From: Asaia bogorensis
Lineage (GTDB): Bacteria > Pseudomonadota > Alphaproteobacteria > Acetobacterales > Acetobacteraceae
Direction: 5' to 3'
Assembly: GCA_945873195.1 (NCBI GenBank)
Contig: CAMCDA010000001.1
Span: forward strand, 1 to 64,000
DNA: 64,000 nt
Below, in pieces: positions 26,950 to 36,110 of the stretch (within the stretch, counting starts at the first letter, position 1; each line of letters begins with the position of its first letter). The translations under genes were made by a program, and so were the position numbers. The notes under the pieces were generated by a model. It had not been told where the DNA came from. It was given only the letters and a program-made list of their open reading frames with translations, and made no database searches.

Positions 26950-27086
26950 TCAAACTCTCCAGCGTAGATTCTGGATCACGGAGCCGGTTTCTCCCCCGGT
27001 GTCCTGTTTCCTCCCCGATGTCGCACGCCAAGGCGGTGCGGCCAACTCCAGGGCGGCGTTGCTTCGGCACGCCGCCCCTTTTTTTC
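26950..27086 (+). ncRNA. Candidate small RNA ending in an intrinsic terminator
   Basis: This gap lies between two minus-strand genes, yet it ends in a perfect plus-strand terminator, so a plus-strand transcript is implied. Before the terminator there is a small hairpin (CCGG arms around TTTCTCCC) and a stem CGCAC/GTGCG near 27022-27040. Two exposed pyrimidine tracts, TTTCTCCCCC and TTTCCTCCCC, could pair with Shine-Dalgarno sequences. No clear promoter is visible: a TTGACC at 26924 lacks a good -10. The 5' end is therefore a guess and no coding capacity is apparent. Confidence 0.4.
27051..27085 (+). terminator. Intrinsic terminator on the plus strand
   Basis: Arms 27051-27059 and 27069-27077 (GGGCGGCGT/ACGCCGCCC) form a perfect 9-bp GC-rich stem with a 9-base loop, followed by a run of seven T. 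The T-run exists only on the plus strand, while both flanking genes are on the minus strand. Confidence 0.85.
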
Positions 27087-27108
27087 GTTGATGGGGTGGA
27101 GGATGGGG

Positions 27109-28455
27109 TCAGAGACCCAGGCGGTCGGACAGTTCCGACCGGAACCGGCGCTTTGGGTCCCAGTCCCGCAACGCGCGCCGGACCCGGTCGGCGTCGGGAA
27201 AGGTTGCCTCGAACACCGCGCGGGGCAGGCGGGAGTCCTTGATCAGGTTTGGTCGTCCCCCGAGGCGGATCACATCCTGGTCCAGCGCCGCCAGAAAGGC
27301 GCCGGCCTGCCGGTTGCGGCGGAGGTTGACCGCGATGTAGACCCCGTCGCCGTCGAAGGTCAGGCCGTGGGCCGAACCGGCGAACAGCTTGCCAGCCCCG
27401 AGCGTGATCGGCGCGCCGTGGCGGGCGCTGTGGTTGCGGATCGCCTCGGCGAATGCCGGCAAAGCGGCGTCGGGCACGATCACCTGCGATTCGTGGAAAC
27501 CCGGGCGGCCGAACAGCCCGTGGTAGAGTTCGTTCCCATTGAAGGTGAACAACGCCTTGCCCAGGGACCCCCGCGTCTCGATCTGGCGGCGGGCGAGCGT
27601 GGCATAGACCGTATTCATGGCCCAGATCGTCGGGCGATACAGCAGGGCCAGTGGCAGGCGGGCGCGTGCCTCGGGGGTCAGGCGGCCGGGCGGGAAGGAC
27701 AGATCGACCGCGCCCGGTTCGGCGGGATCGCCGGCGAAGCGGATCGCGGCGACGAAGCCTCGGCCGAAGCCACCGCCCAGGCTGGCGAAATTGAGCCAGG
27801 CGTAGGTGAAGTCGCTATCCGCCGCGTGCTGGCGCAGCAGGTCGGCGGCGTGAGCGGTGTCCCGGGCGGGGTGCATCGTGGTCTCGACCCAGGCGCCGGG
27901 CAGGCGTTCTGCGCGTAGGCGCACCGAGACGATGATCCCGGTCAGGCCGAACCCACCGCAGGTCAGAGCGAGGATGTCCGGGTGATGATCGGCGGATAAC
28001 GAGACAAGCCCGTGATCGGGATGGAACAGCGTCAGCGCGGCAACCTGACGGACGAAGGTGCCGTCGCGGGCCGGGTTCTTGCCATGGACATCCGCGGCGA
28101 CGCAGCCGCCGACAGTGATCTCGCTGAATCCTGGCTGGATCGGCAGATAGTAGCCGCGGGGGCCGAGCCATTGGTGGAGGGCGCCGAGGGTGATGCCGGC
28201 CTGGACGTCGACTTCGCCGGTGGCCGGATCGAAGTCCAGCACCTGGTCGAACCCGCGCATGCTGGCGGACACGGTGCCGGCCCCGAAGCTCGCGCCGACA
28301 TAGGACAGGCCGGCGCCCCGCGCGATGATCGATCCGTCATGCCCCACCAGCGCCGGAAGGTCCGAGGCGGCGTTCGGTTCGGCTTCCCGCCCGTCGTGGG
28401 CGACGCCGCCATCCAGCGACAGAAAGCGACGCGGCGACAGGCTAGAGTCGGCCAC
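27109..28455 (-). CDS. FAD-binding oxidoreductase, DprE1-like
   Basis: This 448-residue protein belongs to the vanillyl-alcohol-oxidase/PCMH FAD family. The PP-loop RGAGLSYVGASFGAG, the flavin contact PGFSEITVGGCVAADVHGKN and GGFGLTGIIVSVRL resemble DprE1, which oxidises decaprenyl-phosphoryl ribose in mycobacterial arabinan synthesis. A DprE2-type short-chain reductase is not adjacent. The GTG start at 28455 overlaps the upstream glycosyltransferase by 14 bases, so the two are translationally coupled and probably act on the same lipid-linked sugar. The function is inference. Confidence 0.8.
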   Translation of the reverse strand: MADSSLSPRRFLSLDGGVAHDGREAEPNAASDLPALVGHDGSIIARGAGLSYVGASFGAGTVSASMRGFDQVLDFDPATGEVDVQAGITLGALHQWLGPRGYYLPIQPGFSEITVGGCVAADVHGKNPARDGTFVRQVAALTLFHPDHGLVSLSADHHPDILALTCGGFGLTGIIVSVRLRAERLPGAWVETTMHPARDTAHAADLLRQHAADSDFTYAWLNFASLGGGFGRGFVAAIRFAGDPAEPGAVDLSFPPGRLTPEARARLPLALLYRPTIWAMNTVYATLARRQIETRGSLGKALFTFNGNELYHGLFGRPGFHESQVIVPDAALPAFAEAIRNHSARHGAPITLGAGKLFAGSAHGLTFDGDGVYIAVNLRRNRQAGAFLAALDQDVIRLGGRPNLIKDSRLPRAVFEATFPDADRVRRALRDWDPKRRFRSELSDRLGL

Positions 28456-29278
28456 TGGTCACGGTCGGGGGCGGGGTATCGTGGGTTACGATCGTGGTCG
28501 AGCCTTCTTCAAGCCCGACCGGCAGCCGGCGTTCGGCCTCCTTCGCGAACAGCGGCGAATACGGCACGCCCCAATGTTCCGCGAGGTATTTGAAGGACGT
28601 ATGCACCACGCCCACGCCATAGGTGACGCTGCGGGCGAAGTTGATGGAGGAGGCTTCCGCGAAATAGCGGGTCGGGCAGGAGATTTCTCCGATGCGGAAC
28701 CCCCAATGGATCGCCTGCACCAGCATCTGGTTGTCGAACACGAAATCGTTCGAGGCCACCTTCAACGGCAGGGTTTCCAGGACTTCCCGGCTCCAGGCGC
28801 GGAAGCCGGTGTGGTATTCCGACAGGCGCTGCCCGACCACGAGGTTCTGGAACGTCGTCAGGGCGCGGTTGGCCACATATTTGTAGCGCGGCATCCCGCC
28901 GGCGATCGCGCCGCGGCCGAGCATGCGGGAGCCGAGGACGACGTCGTATTCGCCGGAGACGATCATGGATGCCATCGCGGTCACGAGCTTTGGCGAATAC
29001 TGATAGTCCGGGTGCAGCATCACCACGATATCGGCGCCGCGCTCCAGCGCCGTGCTGTAGCAGGTCTTCTGGTTCGCGCCGTAGCCGCGGTTTCGGGGGT
29101 GGCTGAGCGTGTGGAGATTGAGGTCTCGGGCGAGGGCGACGGTTTCGTCGCGGCTGGCGTCATCGGTCAGGATGATGTCGTCAACGATCTCACGCGGGAT
29201 GTCATCGACCGTCGCGCGCAAGGTGCGGGCGGCATTGTAGGCCGGCAGAACGACCGTGATGCGCTTTCCGTCCAACAT
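28442..29278 (-). CDS. Family 2 glycosyltransferase, polyprenyl-phosphate sugar synthase-like
   Basis: This is a 278-residue cytoplasmic GT-A enzyme. ITVVLPAYNAARTL starts the fold. DDIILTDDASRDET and VVMLHPDYQYSP hold the nucleotide-sugar and metal residues, and HTGFRAWSREVLE follows. The layout is that of dolichyl/polyprenyl-phosphate glucose or mannose synthases; no C-terminal membrane helices are seen. The start at ATG 29278 begins at the conserved core; the longer open frame upstream would add residues without family character. It overlaps the DprE1-like gene, and diverges from the broken membrane transferase gene at 29382. Confidence 0.85.
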   Translation of the reverse strand: MLDGKRITVVLPAYNAARTLRATVDDIPREIVDDIILTDDASRDETVALARDLNLHTLSHPRNRGYGANQKTCYSTALERGADIVVMLHPDYQYSPKLVTAMASMIVSGEYDVVLGSRMLGRGAIAGGMPRYKYVANRALTTFQNLVVGQRLSEYHTGFRAWSREVLETLPLKVASNDFVFDNQMLVQAIHWGFRIGEISCPTRYFAEASSINFARSVTYGVGVVHTSFKYLAEHWGVPYSPLFAKEAERRLPVGLEEGSTTIVTHDTPPPTVTSGRL

Positions 29279-29381
29279 GACAACACGGGGCCTGAATGAA
29301 TTCCAAGTCGTATCTTGCTCCCGACCTGGGTTGCGGACAAGAAGCGGATGATGATGGCGGGAAGGACAAGGGCATGCGACA

Positions 29382-30998
29382 GTGATTCCCGGCCCTGGTC
29401 TCCGATCCGAGCGCGGGTGGATTGCGCAGTGGGGTATCGCACTACCATTCCTTGTGTTGCTGGGCATCAATACATGGAACCATGTTCCCTGGAGCGATGA
29501 ACTGCATGCCTGAGGCCTGACCCTCGGGAGCCCTGGCTTCCTCGATCTGTTCCGGAACCTGCACTACGACGGCCATCCCGGGCTGTGGCACGCCCTGTTG
29601 TGGATCGCGTCCGCAATGTCGCCGTCGCCTGTCGCGATGCAGGTCACGCATTTTCTGCTGGCCGCGGCGACGATCGTCGTGATCGCGGCATGGGCGCCGT
29701 TTCGGCCGATCGAGAAGGCGTTGCTGCTGGCGAACTACTTCCTGGTCCATGAATACACGGTGCTCGCCCGCAACTACGGCCTCGGCCTTCTCCTTGCGCT
29801 GATTTACGCGCGGGTCCGGACCGCCCAGGTGGTTCGGCCCGTGCTGGTGGGGCTGATTCTCGGCGCGATGGGCAACGCGAATGTCTATGCCTTCGTGCTC
29901 TCGGGCCTACTGGCGCTGGAGTATGCCTGGACGGGCCTGATCGCGACGCGCCGCCTGGCCGAGGCGGGGTTCGCGCGGATCGCGGCCGGCGCGGTTCTCT
30001 ATGCGGCGCTGATGCTGCTCGCCGTCGCAACCGTCTGGCCGCCACCGGATGGCGCGCATTTCGCGCAGCAGCCGACGGCGGCGGAGATGCGGGATCCGAT
30101 CCGCTTTGCCGTGCAGTTCCTGCGCGCTTTGGTGCCGCCGTTCCTGCCGGTGGATTTCTCCTTCCCCGAGAGCTTCGCCTTCCCCTCCAACATCTATGAT
30201 AACGGCAAGCGGGTCTGGGTGTGCCTGGCGCTGGCGCCGTTCGTCCTGGGGGCGCTGGGCTGGATCTTTCGCGGACGGCCGTCGGCGCTGGCGGTGATCC
30301 TGGCCACGGCGCTGGTGGCGACCGGGTTCTCCTTCGTGGTCTATCCCGCCGCCATCCGGCACCTGGGCGTCGTTTTCATCGCCTTCGTCACCATGCTGTG
30401 GATCACCCGGTTGGAAGGCGTTCCCGGTTCCGCCGCCCGCGCGCCGGTCTTGGCGTTGCTGCTGCTGGGTGCCATCGGGGGCGGGGTTGCCGTCGCCGGC
30501 CAGTGGATGCGGCCGTTTGCGATCAACGACCAGGTGGTGCGCTGGCTGCGGGCGAACGATCTGGGGGATGCGGCCTTGGTCGGCTATCCCGACATCAGGA
30601 CCGAGGCGATCGCCATTCTTCTCGGCCGTCCCTACTACGCGCTGGATTGCCAATGCGAGGCCCGGTTCGCCCGGTTCGACAACCGGCGCGACGACTTCAC
30701 CGAGGCGATGATCCCCGACCGACTCGCCACCGCCGTCCGGCTGTATCAGCCCCGCCCGATCGTCCTGCTGGCGGGCGATCCGCTGCCGGAGGCGCAGCGG
30801 GCCGAGATCCAAGCGATGGGGCTGGTGCTGACCGAACGCGTCGCGTTGAAGGGTGCGGAGCGGGACCAGGCGATGACGATCTTCACCGTCGCGCCCCTGA
30901 CCGCCGCGCCCCTGACCGCCGCGCCCCTGACCGCCGCGCCCGGGATCGATGCGCCCGGGATCGATGCGCCCGGGATCGATGCGCCGGGGAAGCGATAG
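29382..30998 (+). pseudogene. Membrane glycosyltransferase-like gene interrupted by one TGA
   Basis: A single frame runs from GTG 29382 to TAG 30996-30998, broken only by TGA 29511-29513. Before the stop it encodes a first membrane helix (GIALPFLVLLGINTW) and PWSDELHA; after it, LFRNLHYDGHPGLWHALLW and many hydrophobic helices continue in frame. Related polytopic proteins read, from memory, EAQAWLIARD or similar at this point, so TGA replaces an expected TGG Trp. An upstream GGAAGG-rich stretch could serve the GTG start. A shortened product of 466 residues could start at TTG 29598. The tail holds APLTA and APGID triplets. It resembles GT39/PMT-type membrane proteins with unknown substrate. 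Confidence 0.72.
30891..30980 (+). repeat. Two adjacent 15-bp units, each tandemly triplicated
   Basis: Three exact copies of GCGCCCCTGACCGCC (30891-30935) are followed directly by three exact copies of GCGCCCGGGATCGAT (30936-30980) and a partial further unit. Both units share the GCGCCC start. They encode APLTA or APGID pentapeptides at the C terminus of the interrupted membrane protein. Confidence 0.95.
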
Positions 30999-31008
30999 GG
31001 CGCGCCGC

Positions 31009-32487
31009 TCAGGCCCAATCGAACGACCGCCCGACCGCCTTCTGCCACGACGCCACCAACGTCTCCCGGCGGGCGGCCTCCATCGTCGGTTGCCACCTTG
31101 CCGCCACGGCCCAGTTCGCGCGCAGGTCGTCCAGGCCTCGCCAATACCCGACCGCGAGGCCGGCGGCATAGGCGGCGCCCAGGGCCGTCGTCTCCACGGT
31201 CGCCGGCCGTACGACCGGGACATTCAGCACATCGGCCTGGAAGCGCATCAGGGTCTCGTTTGTGACCATGCCGCCATCCACTCGCAGCTCCCGCAGCGCG
31301 ACGCCGCTGTCCTGTTCCATGGCGCGGACAACATCCAGGGTTTGATAGGCCGTGGCCTCCAGCACCGCGCGGGCGATGTGGCCGCGATGGGCGAAGCGCG
31401 TCAGGCCGGCGATGATCCCGCGCGCGTCCGCCCGCCAATGCGGGGCATACAGCCCCGAGAACGCCGGCACGAAATAGACATCACCATTGTCGGGCACGGT
31501 GGCGGCCAGGGTTTCGACCTCGGCGCTGGTCTTGATCAGGCCCAGATTGTCCCGCAGCCATTGCACCAGGGCGCCGGTGATGGCGATCGAGCCCTCCAGC
31601 GCATAGGTCGCCGGCGCATCGCCGAACCGCCCCGCGACGGTGGTCAACAGCCCGTGGCGGGAGGGGATCGGCGTCGTCCCCGTGTTCATCAGCAGGAAGC
31701 AGCCGGTGCCGTAGGTGTTCTTGGCCTCACCCGGGCTGAAGCAGGCCTGGCCCATCAGCGCGGCCTGCTGGTCGCCGAGGATGCCGGCCACCGGCACGCC
31801 GGCCAGGACGCCCCGCGCCTCGGCCAACACGGCCGAGGACGGGACGATCCGCGGCAGGACGGCCCGCGGCACCTCGAACGCCGCCAGCAGAGCATCGTCC
31901 CACTGTAGCGTCGCGAGGTTCATCAACTGGGTGCGGCTGGCGTTGGTCACGTCGGTGACGTGCTGGCCGGTCAGGTTCCAGACCAGCCACGAATCGATCG
32001 TGCCGAACAGCAGGTGGCCCGCCTCGGCCCGCGCCCGCGCGCCGGGGACATTGTCCAGCAGCCACCGCAGCTTCAGGGCCGAGAAATAGGACGCCAGCGG
32101 CAGCCCCGTCCGATCGCGGAACCGATCCTGCCCGCCATCGCGCGCATAGGCGGCGACCAGCGGATCGACCCGCGTGTCCTGCCAGACCAGCGCGTTGTGG
32201 ATCGGCCGGCCGGTGGCGCGGTCCCACAGGACCGTCGTCTCCCGCTGGTTGGTCACGCCTACCGCCGCCAGGTCGCGCGCGGTCAGGTCGGCCGAAGCCA
32301 GCGCCTCCTCCACCACGGCCAGCACGTTGTCGCGGATTTCCAGCGGATCATGCTCGACCCAGCCGGGCTCGGGGAAGATCTGCCGATGCTCGCGCTGGGC
32401 CAAGGCGATGGCGGTGCCGGCGCGATCGAACACGATGAAGCGGGAGGAGGTGGTGCCCTGGTCAATGGCGCCAATGAATCGGGTCAC
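31009..32487 (-). CDS. glpK: Glycerol kinase
   Basis: This 492-residue FGGY kinase phosphorylates glycerol to glycerol-3-phosphate. The N-terminal phosphate loop [18 protein letters not shown] is diagnostic. [28 protein letters not shown] and the C-terminal [21 protein letters not shown] (family signature, read in part) are intact. The gene starts at GTG 32487 without a strong ribosome site and lies 34 bases downstream of aat on the same strand. glpD and glpF are not adjacent. It is convergent with the interrupted membrane gene, 10 bases apart. Confidence 0.96.
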   Translation of the reverse strand: MTRFIGAIDQGTTSSRFIVFDRAGTAIALAQREHRQIFPEPGWVEHDPLEIRDNVLAVVEEALASADLTARDLAAVGVTNQRETTVLWDRATGRPIHNALVWQDTRVDPLVAAYARDGGQDRFRDRTGLPLASYFSALKLRWLLDNVPGARARAEAGHLLFGTIDSWLVWNLTGQHVTDVTNASRTQLMNLATLQWDDALLAAFEVPRAVLPRIVPSSAVLAEARGVLAGVPVAGILGDQQAALMGQACFSPGEAKNTYGTGCFLLMNTGTTPIPSRHGLLTTVAGRFGDAPATYALEGSIAITGALVQWLRDNLGLIKTSAEVETLAATVPDNGDVYFVPAFSGLYAPHWRADARGIIAGLTRFAHRGHIARAVLEATAYQTLDVVRAMEQDSGVALRELRVDGGMVTNETLMRFQADVLNVPVVRPATVETTALGAAYAAGLAVGYWRGLDDLRANWAVAARWQPTMEAARRETLVASWQKAVGRSFDWA

Positions 32488-32521
32488 GCGATATGTCCGT
32501 TGGAGACAGGAAGGCCCAACC

Positions 32522-33190
32522 CTATCCGGATTCCTTGCCGGCGAGCAGCCGGAACTCGGCGTCCAGCACCGCGGGGTCGATTTCGGTCAGCCAGGTGGCA
32601 TCGACGTCCAGCGCCGTGGTCAACAGGATTTTGTATTGGTCGCGGGGAATTTCCTCGACCCCGAACTGCGCCAGATGCGTCGTGACGAACTGCGTGTCGA
32701 GCAGGCGGAACCCGCCCAGGCGCAGGCGGGCGATCAGATGCACCAGCGCGACCTTCGATGCGTCGGTCGCGAAGCTGAACATGCTCTCCCCAAAGAAGGC
32801 GCCGCCGAGCGCGACACCGTAAAGGCCGCCGACGAGCACGCCGTCGCGCCGGCATTCCACGGAATGCGCGTGCCCCATGCGATGGAGCTCTCCATACAAC
32901 CGCTCGATCTGCGGGTTGATCCAGGTGTCCTGGCGGCCGGGCTGAGGCGTGGCGCAGCCGGCGATGGTGGCCGGGAAGTCGCGGTCGACGCTGACCTCGA
33001 ACTGGCCCGATCGGAGGGTGCGGAGCAGGCGGCGCGACAGGTGGAACCGATCCAGCGGCAGGATGCCGCGCTGTTCGGGGTCGAGCCAGAACAGCTTGTC
33101 GCTGCCGCGGCTGTCCGCCATGGGAAACAGCCCCATGGCATAGGCGCGCAGCAGCAGATCGGCCGACAGGGGCATCGCTCGCCGGGACAT
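32522..33190 (-). CDS. aat: Leucyl/phenylalanyl-tRNA-protein transferase
   Basis: This 222-residue N-end-rule enzyme adds Leu or Phe to proteins with N-terminal Arg or Lys, marking them for ClpS-ClpAP. The N terminus reads [19 protein letters not shown] and then [20 protein letters not shown]. The catalytic half contains [19 protein letters not shown] and [17 protein letters not shown] 33190 is chosen; ATG 33175 is equally close to the conserved start and neither has a strong ribosome site. It precedes glpK, an association without obvious functional meaning. Confidence 0.95.
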   Translation of the reverse strand: MSRRAMPLSADLLLRAYAMGLFPMADSRGSDKLFWLDPEQRGILPLDRFHLSRRLLRTLRSGQFEVSVDRDFPATIAGCATPQPGRQDTWINPQIERLYGELHRMGHAHSVECRRDGVLVGGLYGVALGGAFFGESMFSFATDASKVALVHLIARLRLGGFRLLDTQFVTTHLAQFGVEEIPRDQYKILLTTALDVDATWLTEIDPAVLDAEFRLLAGKESG

Positions 33191-33321
33191 GCCGCCATTC
33201 TGCGGTTCGTCCCCCGCGAAGGAAAGCGCCGATTGCCCTGGGTCGTCCCCCGCTCGGGCTGGCGCGCTCCCGGCTGGCGGTGCTGTAATGCCGCGACGCG
33301 TTCCAAATCCAGGAGGAAACA

Positions 33322-33705
33322 ATGGTCAAGGTCGTGTGGGAACACATCCATCTGAAAACCCCCAACCCCGAGGAAACCGCGCGCTGGTACCAGGATATGC
33401 TGGGTGCCGAGATCATCCGCACGCCGCAGCCCGATGGCTCCAACCGCATAGACCTGTCGCTCAGTGGGCAGAAAGTGTTCCTCGCCCCCGTTGATCCCGC
33501 CGAGGTGGGTGCCGCGCCGACCATGCCCTTTCTCGGCATGGACCATTTCGGCCTGACCGTGGAGGACATCGACGCGGCGGTGGCCGAATTGAAGGGCAAG
33601 GGTGTGACCTTCACGATGGACCCGACCTCGATCAGGCCCGGCGTGCGCATCGCCTTCCTGACCGCGCCGCAGAACGTCTCGATCGAACTGATCCAGCGCG
33701 GCTGA
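33322..33705 (+). CDS. VOC family (glyoxalase/bleomycin resistance) protein
   Basis: This 127-residue single-domain vicinal oxygen chelate protein has two beta-alpha-beta-beta-beta modules. Candidate metal ligands are His in WEHIHLKT (about residue 8), Glu or His in the module junction [10 protein letters not shown], and Glu in [10 protein letters not shown]. It is too general a fold to give a substrate. A strong AGGAGG ribosome site precedes ATG 33322. It may be co-transcribed with the nitronate monooxygenase-like gene 67 bases downstream. Confidence 0.85.
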   Translation: MVKVVWEHIHLKTPNPEETARWYQDMLGAEIIRTPQPDGSNRIDLSLSGQKVFLAPVDPAEVGAAPTMPFLGMDHFGLTVEDIDAAVAELKGKGVTFTMDPTSIRPGVRIAFLTAPQNVSIELIQRG

Positions 33706-33772
33706 ACCGCCCCGGGGGGAACGCGCGGTCCAAGGGACCGCCGTTCCCGCGCCCTGACTGAAGGCATGGCAG

Positions 33773-34918
33773 ATGAATTCCGCGTTCCGCGCGACGCTTG
33801 GGGTCGACTTCCCGCTGTTCGCGTTCAGCCATTGCCGCGACGTGGTGGCCGCCGTCAGCAAGGCCGGTGGCTTCGGCGTGTTCGGGGCCGGCAGCATCGC
33901 GCCGGCCGATCTGGAAACCGAACTGCGCTGGATCGACCAGAACGTGGATGGTCGCCCCTATGGCGTCGATTTGCTGATCCCCGAGAACCTGTCGATCCGC
34001 GCCGGCGCCGATACCAGCAACGGCGATCTGCTGGCGCGGATTCCGAACAGCCATCGGGCCTTCGTGCGCGATCTGCTGTCCCGCCACGGCATCGACCCCG
34101 ATCGCGCCATGTCCATGCCCGCCCGGCTCGACCCCGACGCGCCGCCCGCCTACCAGGCCGAGACCTCCGAGCAACTGATGGATGTCGCCTTCGCGCATCC
34201 GATCCGGCTGATCGCCAATGCGCTGGGCCTGCCGCCGCCTTCCATGCTGGAACGCGCCCGTCGCCATGGCATTCCCTGCGCCGCGTTGGTGGGCGCGCGC
34301 GAACACGCGGTCCGCCAGGTCGAAGCTGGGGTCGACATCCTGGTCGCCCAGGGCGGAGAAGCCGGCGGCCATTGCGGCGAGGTCTCCACCCTCGTGCTGA
34401 TCCCCGAGGTCCTGCGCGCGATCAAGGGCCTCCGCCCGGTCCCCGTCCTGGCGGCCGGGGGCATCATGACGGGGCGGCAGATGGCGGCCTGCATGGCCAT
34501 GGGCGCGGCTGGCGTCTGGACTGGCTCGGTTTGGCTCGCCACCCAGGAAGCCGAGACGTCGCCGGTCTTCCGCGAAAAGATGGTCGCCGCCCGGTCCCGC
34601 GACACCGTCCGCTCTCGCGGGCGCACCGGCAAACCCGCGCGCCAACTCCGGTCCGCCTGGACCGATGCGTGGGAAGGCCCGGACGCGCCCGACCCGCTGC
34701 CGATGCCATTGCAGGGGCTGCTGAGTGAGCCAGCCATGCGCCGGGTCAACCAGGCCGCCGAATCGGGCAACGAATCGGCCCGCGCGCTGGTCAGCTACTT
34801 CGTCGGCCAGGGCGTCGGGCTGGTGGAGGATGTGCCCTCCGCCCGCGCCGTCGTGCTGGACTTCATGACCGAGTTCGCCGACGCGCTGGAGGATATGCGC
34901 CGGCTGACCGATCCGTAA
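33773..34918 (+). CDS. Nitronate monooxygenase-family FMN enzyme
   Basis: This 381-residue TIM-barrel flavoprotein is of the 2-nitropropane dioxygenase/NMO type. FMN-binding segments are GGFGVFGAGSIAP near the N terminus, VAQGGEAGGHCGEVSTL (with the probable catalytic His) and PVLAAGGIMTGRQMAACMAMGAA-like sequence, followed by WTGSVWLATQEAE. Some members oxidise nitronates, others are NADH:quinone reductases or enoyl-type reductases, so substrate is open. It is preceded by a VOC gene and ends 4 bases before the convergent DUF1501 gene. Confidence 0.87.
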   Translation: MNSAFRATLGVDFPLFAFSHCRDVVAAVSKAGGFGVFGAGSIAPADLETELRWIDQNVDGRPYGVDLLIPENLSIRAGADTSNGDLLARIPNSHRAFVRDLLSRHGIDPDRAMSMPARLDPDAPPAYQAETSEQLMDVAFAHPIRLIANALGLPPPSMLERARRHGIPCAALVGAREHAVRQVEAGVDILVAQGGEAGGHCGEVSTLVLIPEVLRAIKGLRPVPVLAAGGIMTGRQMAACMAMGAAGVWTGSVWLATQEAETSPVFREKMVAARSRDTVRSRGRTGKPARQLRSAWTDAWEGPDAPDPLPMPLQGLLSEPAMRRVNQAAESGNESARALVSYFVGQGVGLVEDVPSARAVVLDFMTEFADALEDMRRLTDP

Positions 34919-34922
34919 TCGC

Positions 34923-36110
34923 TCAGGTTCGGAGCAGCCCGCGCAGCGGCGCCACCCGTTCGCCGCCCGGGAACACCATGGCCTGCGCGTTGGCGCCGAC
35001 GCCCAGATGGTCGGCGACCAGCGCCTTGGTCACGGCGCGCAGGTCGGTGGTGGGCATCAGGTCACGATCCTCGAACATCTTGCCTGCCCCAAGGCCCGGC
35101 CAATCCCCCAGCACCCGTCCGCCGGCCACGGCGCCGCCCAGGACAAAGGCCACGGTCCCGGTGCCATGATCGGTGCCGGCAGTGCCATTGATCCGCACGG
35201 TCCGCCCGAACTCGGTCATGACCAGAACGGCGGTTGTCTTCCAGGCCGGACCAAGCGAGGTCCGCAGCGCGGCGATCCCTTCATCCAGCCGTTGCAGCGA
35301 TGACTTCAGGCGAGAGACCTGCGCCGCATGGGTGTCCCAGCCACCGGTTTCCAACGCGGCGATCCGTGGCCCGTTCGGTGCCGCCAGCAATTTCCCGGCG
35401 GTGCGTGCGAGGCTGGTGAAATCGACCTGCCCCGCCTCCGGATCCTGGCCATCCATCAGGCTTTTGCTGAATCCGCGCGATGACATGCCGATCTTGATCG
35501 CGGGGCCGGTCACCGGGTCGCTGGCGTTCAGCGCCGCGATCGTGGCGTACAGATCCGCATAGGGGGTCGCCAGGTTGGACGGTGCCCAGTTCTCCACCGG
35601 CGCGGGGCCGCGCAGCAGCAGCGGTACGGCAATGCCGATCGCCATCGGGTTGCGGGTCTTGTCGGTTCCCGGCCCATCCTGCATCGCGCCGACGGCGCGG
35701 TTGAGCCACCCGCTGCTCAGCCGCTGTTCCGCGCCGCTTTCCAGCATATCCTGCGCGATGAAGTGGCTCCGCTCCCGGTACGGGCCGGCAACCGCGTGGA
35801 TGATCGCCAGTTCCCCCGCCTTGTACATACCATGTAAGGACGGCAGCATCGGGTTCAGGCCAAAGAAACCGCCAAGGTCGAGCAATCCCTCCGGCTGGCC
35901 CGGCCCCGGCGGCACGAGCGGCGCGCGCAGGGCCTTCAACGCGGGATCGCCATAGGGCACGACCGCCGTCATGCCGTCCATCGCGCCACGCAGGTTGATC
36001 ACCACGAAGCGCCGGTCGGTATTGGCGGAGGCGAAGGCAAGACTTCCGCGCAGCGACGAAAAGACCGTCGCCAGGCCCAGCAGGGTGGAACGGCGAGTGA
36101 GGTTGAACAT
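34923..36110 (-). CDS. DUF1501 family protein with Tat-type signal
   Basis: This 395-residue DUF1501 protein belongs to the alkaline-phosphatase/sulfatase-like superfamily. A Tat-type signal (NLTRRSTLLGLA) directs folded export. Metal-site-like residues occur in VVINLRGAMDGMTAVVPYGDP, GGWDTHAAQVSRLK and MTEFGRTVRINGTAGTDHGTG. Its enzymatic activity is unknown. The ATG overlaps the upstream DUF1800 stop (TGATG), and the two families are very often paired in genomes, implying one shared process at the cell surface or in the periplasm. Confidence 0.9.
   Translation of the reverse strand: MFNLTRRSTLLGLATVFSSLRGSLAFASANTDRRFVVINLRGAMDGMTAVVPYGDPALKALRAPLVPPGPGQPEGLLDLGGFFGLNPMLPSLHGMYKAGELAIIHAVAGPYRERSHFIAQDMLESGAEQRLSSGWLNRAVGAMQDGPGTDKTRNPMAIGIAVPLLLRGPAPVENWAPSNLATPYADLYATIAALNASDPVTGPAIKIGMSSRGFSKSLMDGQDPEAGQVDFTSLARTAGKLLAAPNGPRIAALETGGWDTHAAQVSRLKSSLQRLDEGIAALRTSLGPAWKTTAVLVMTEFGRTVRINGTAGTDHGTGTVAFVLGGAVAGGRVLGDWPGLGAGKMFEDRDLMPTTDLRAVTKALVADHLGVGANAQAMVFPGGERVAPLRGLLRT

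Noticed and set aside
29511..29513. Selenocysteine or UGA-as-Trp recoding at the in-frame TGA
   Set aside because: Other genes in the window end in TGA, so the code is standard. No convincing SECIS-like hairpin is evident after the codon, and no selenoprotein family has this motif.
30891..30980. CRISPR array
   Set aside because: The units are contiguous 15-bp in-frame coding repeats without spacers and there are no cas genes.
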